Source: Lacinutrix neustonica
GTDB lineage: Bacteria; Bacteroidota; Bacteroidia; Flavobacteriales; Flavobacteriaceae
NCBI RefSeq assembly: GCF_026625145.1
Contig: NZ_CP113088.1
Location: 1,777,501 to 1,841,500 of the forward strand
Direction: 5' to 3'
Length of the DNA: 64,000 nucleotides
The notes under the pieces are model-generated. The model was not told where the DNA came from. It worked only from the letters and a program-made list of their open reading frames with translations, and ran no database searches. Each line of letters starts with the position of its first letter. Within the stretch, counting starts at the first letter, position 1. Positions 63,906 to 64,000 of this stretch are shown in pieces. A program made the translations under genes and the position numbers.

Positions 63906-64000
63906 TTAATTAAGAGAGTCTTTAAACGCTTTCTGTGTTTCCATCCAAGCGTCATATTCTTCCTGTGTTTCTACTATTATTTTCATTTGCATGTTGTAGT
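63906..64000 (-). CDS. Cytochrome c oxidase subunit II, C-terminal end
   Basis: Only the last 31 codons lie in the window: MQMKIIVETQEEYDAWMETQ, ending FKDSLN. This matches the end of flavobacterial CoxB just before coxA. The CuA site and the membrane helices lie outside the window. Confidence 0.85.
   Translation of the reverse strand, partial: YNMQMKIIVETQEEYDAWMETQKAFKDSLN

Overview
The window comes from a marine-type gliding member of the Bacteroidota, most likely a Flavobacteriaceae. The evidence is a SprA-type type IX secretion/gliding protein, a RemB-like protein, a PorP/SprF plus OmpA/PorE-like pair, a repeat adhesin with a gliding-type C-terminal domain, a T9SS type A sorting domain, the ctaB-cox3-cox3-cox4-sco oxidase cluster, TAnnTTTG promoters and high A+T. 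No rRNA, tRNA or CRISPR was seen.

Layout. 0-6.7 kb: end of an MscS-like channel (+), then a minus-strand operon for a MacAB-TolC-type exporter (ATPase, two permeases, fusion protein, TolC) ending in tsaB. 6.8-12.5 kb: aa3/caa3-type oxidase biogenesis operon read ctaB to DUF420. 12.6-24.6 kb: remB, two tonB genes, vanZ-like, gcvH, sprA. 24.6-27.7 kb: ruvA and maeB. 27.8-31.1 kb: four secreted or lipoprotein genes of unknown function. 31.7-44.1 kb (+): accessory island with a membrane-bound TPR/AraC regulator, a double-glycine leader peptide, two lipoprotein subtilases in tandem, a transglutaminase-like protein, small lipoproteins, dispersed repeats, a subtilase relic and a T9SS cargo protein. 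44.1-49.9 kb: IS3-type orfB remnant and a roughly 1,500-residue protein made of two UvrA-like halves. 50.3-57.1 kb: queG, cytochrome P450, ruvB, OmpA/PorE-like, PorP/SprF-like. 57.1-64 kb: giant repeat adhesin, coxA and the end of coxB.

Sequence quality is itself a signal. About 45 frame breaks or single stops hit almost every long gene, including ones that should be essential or strongly conserved (ruvB, coxA, gcvH, sprA). Nearly all map to a place where family conservation, or an intact paralogous copy in this window, predicts CCGG, mostly TCCGG, and a few TCTGG. The observed forms recur: TCGG, TCTCGG (CCGAG on the other strand), TACGG or CCGTG. Below this is called a CCGG lesion. Genes are given at reconstructed full length. 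With the inferred 1-base corrections, every reconstructed length is a multiple of three. I read these as systematic sequencing errors, perhaps at a modified base, and not as gene decay.

The most interesting biology is (i) the regulator / GG-leader peptide / twin subtilase locus with shared promoter-region motifs, and (ii) the fused double UvrA-like protein with four ABC modules, one of which has lost its Walker A motif.
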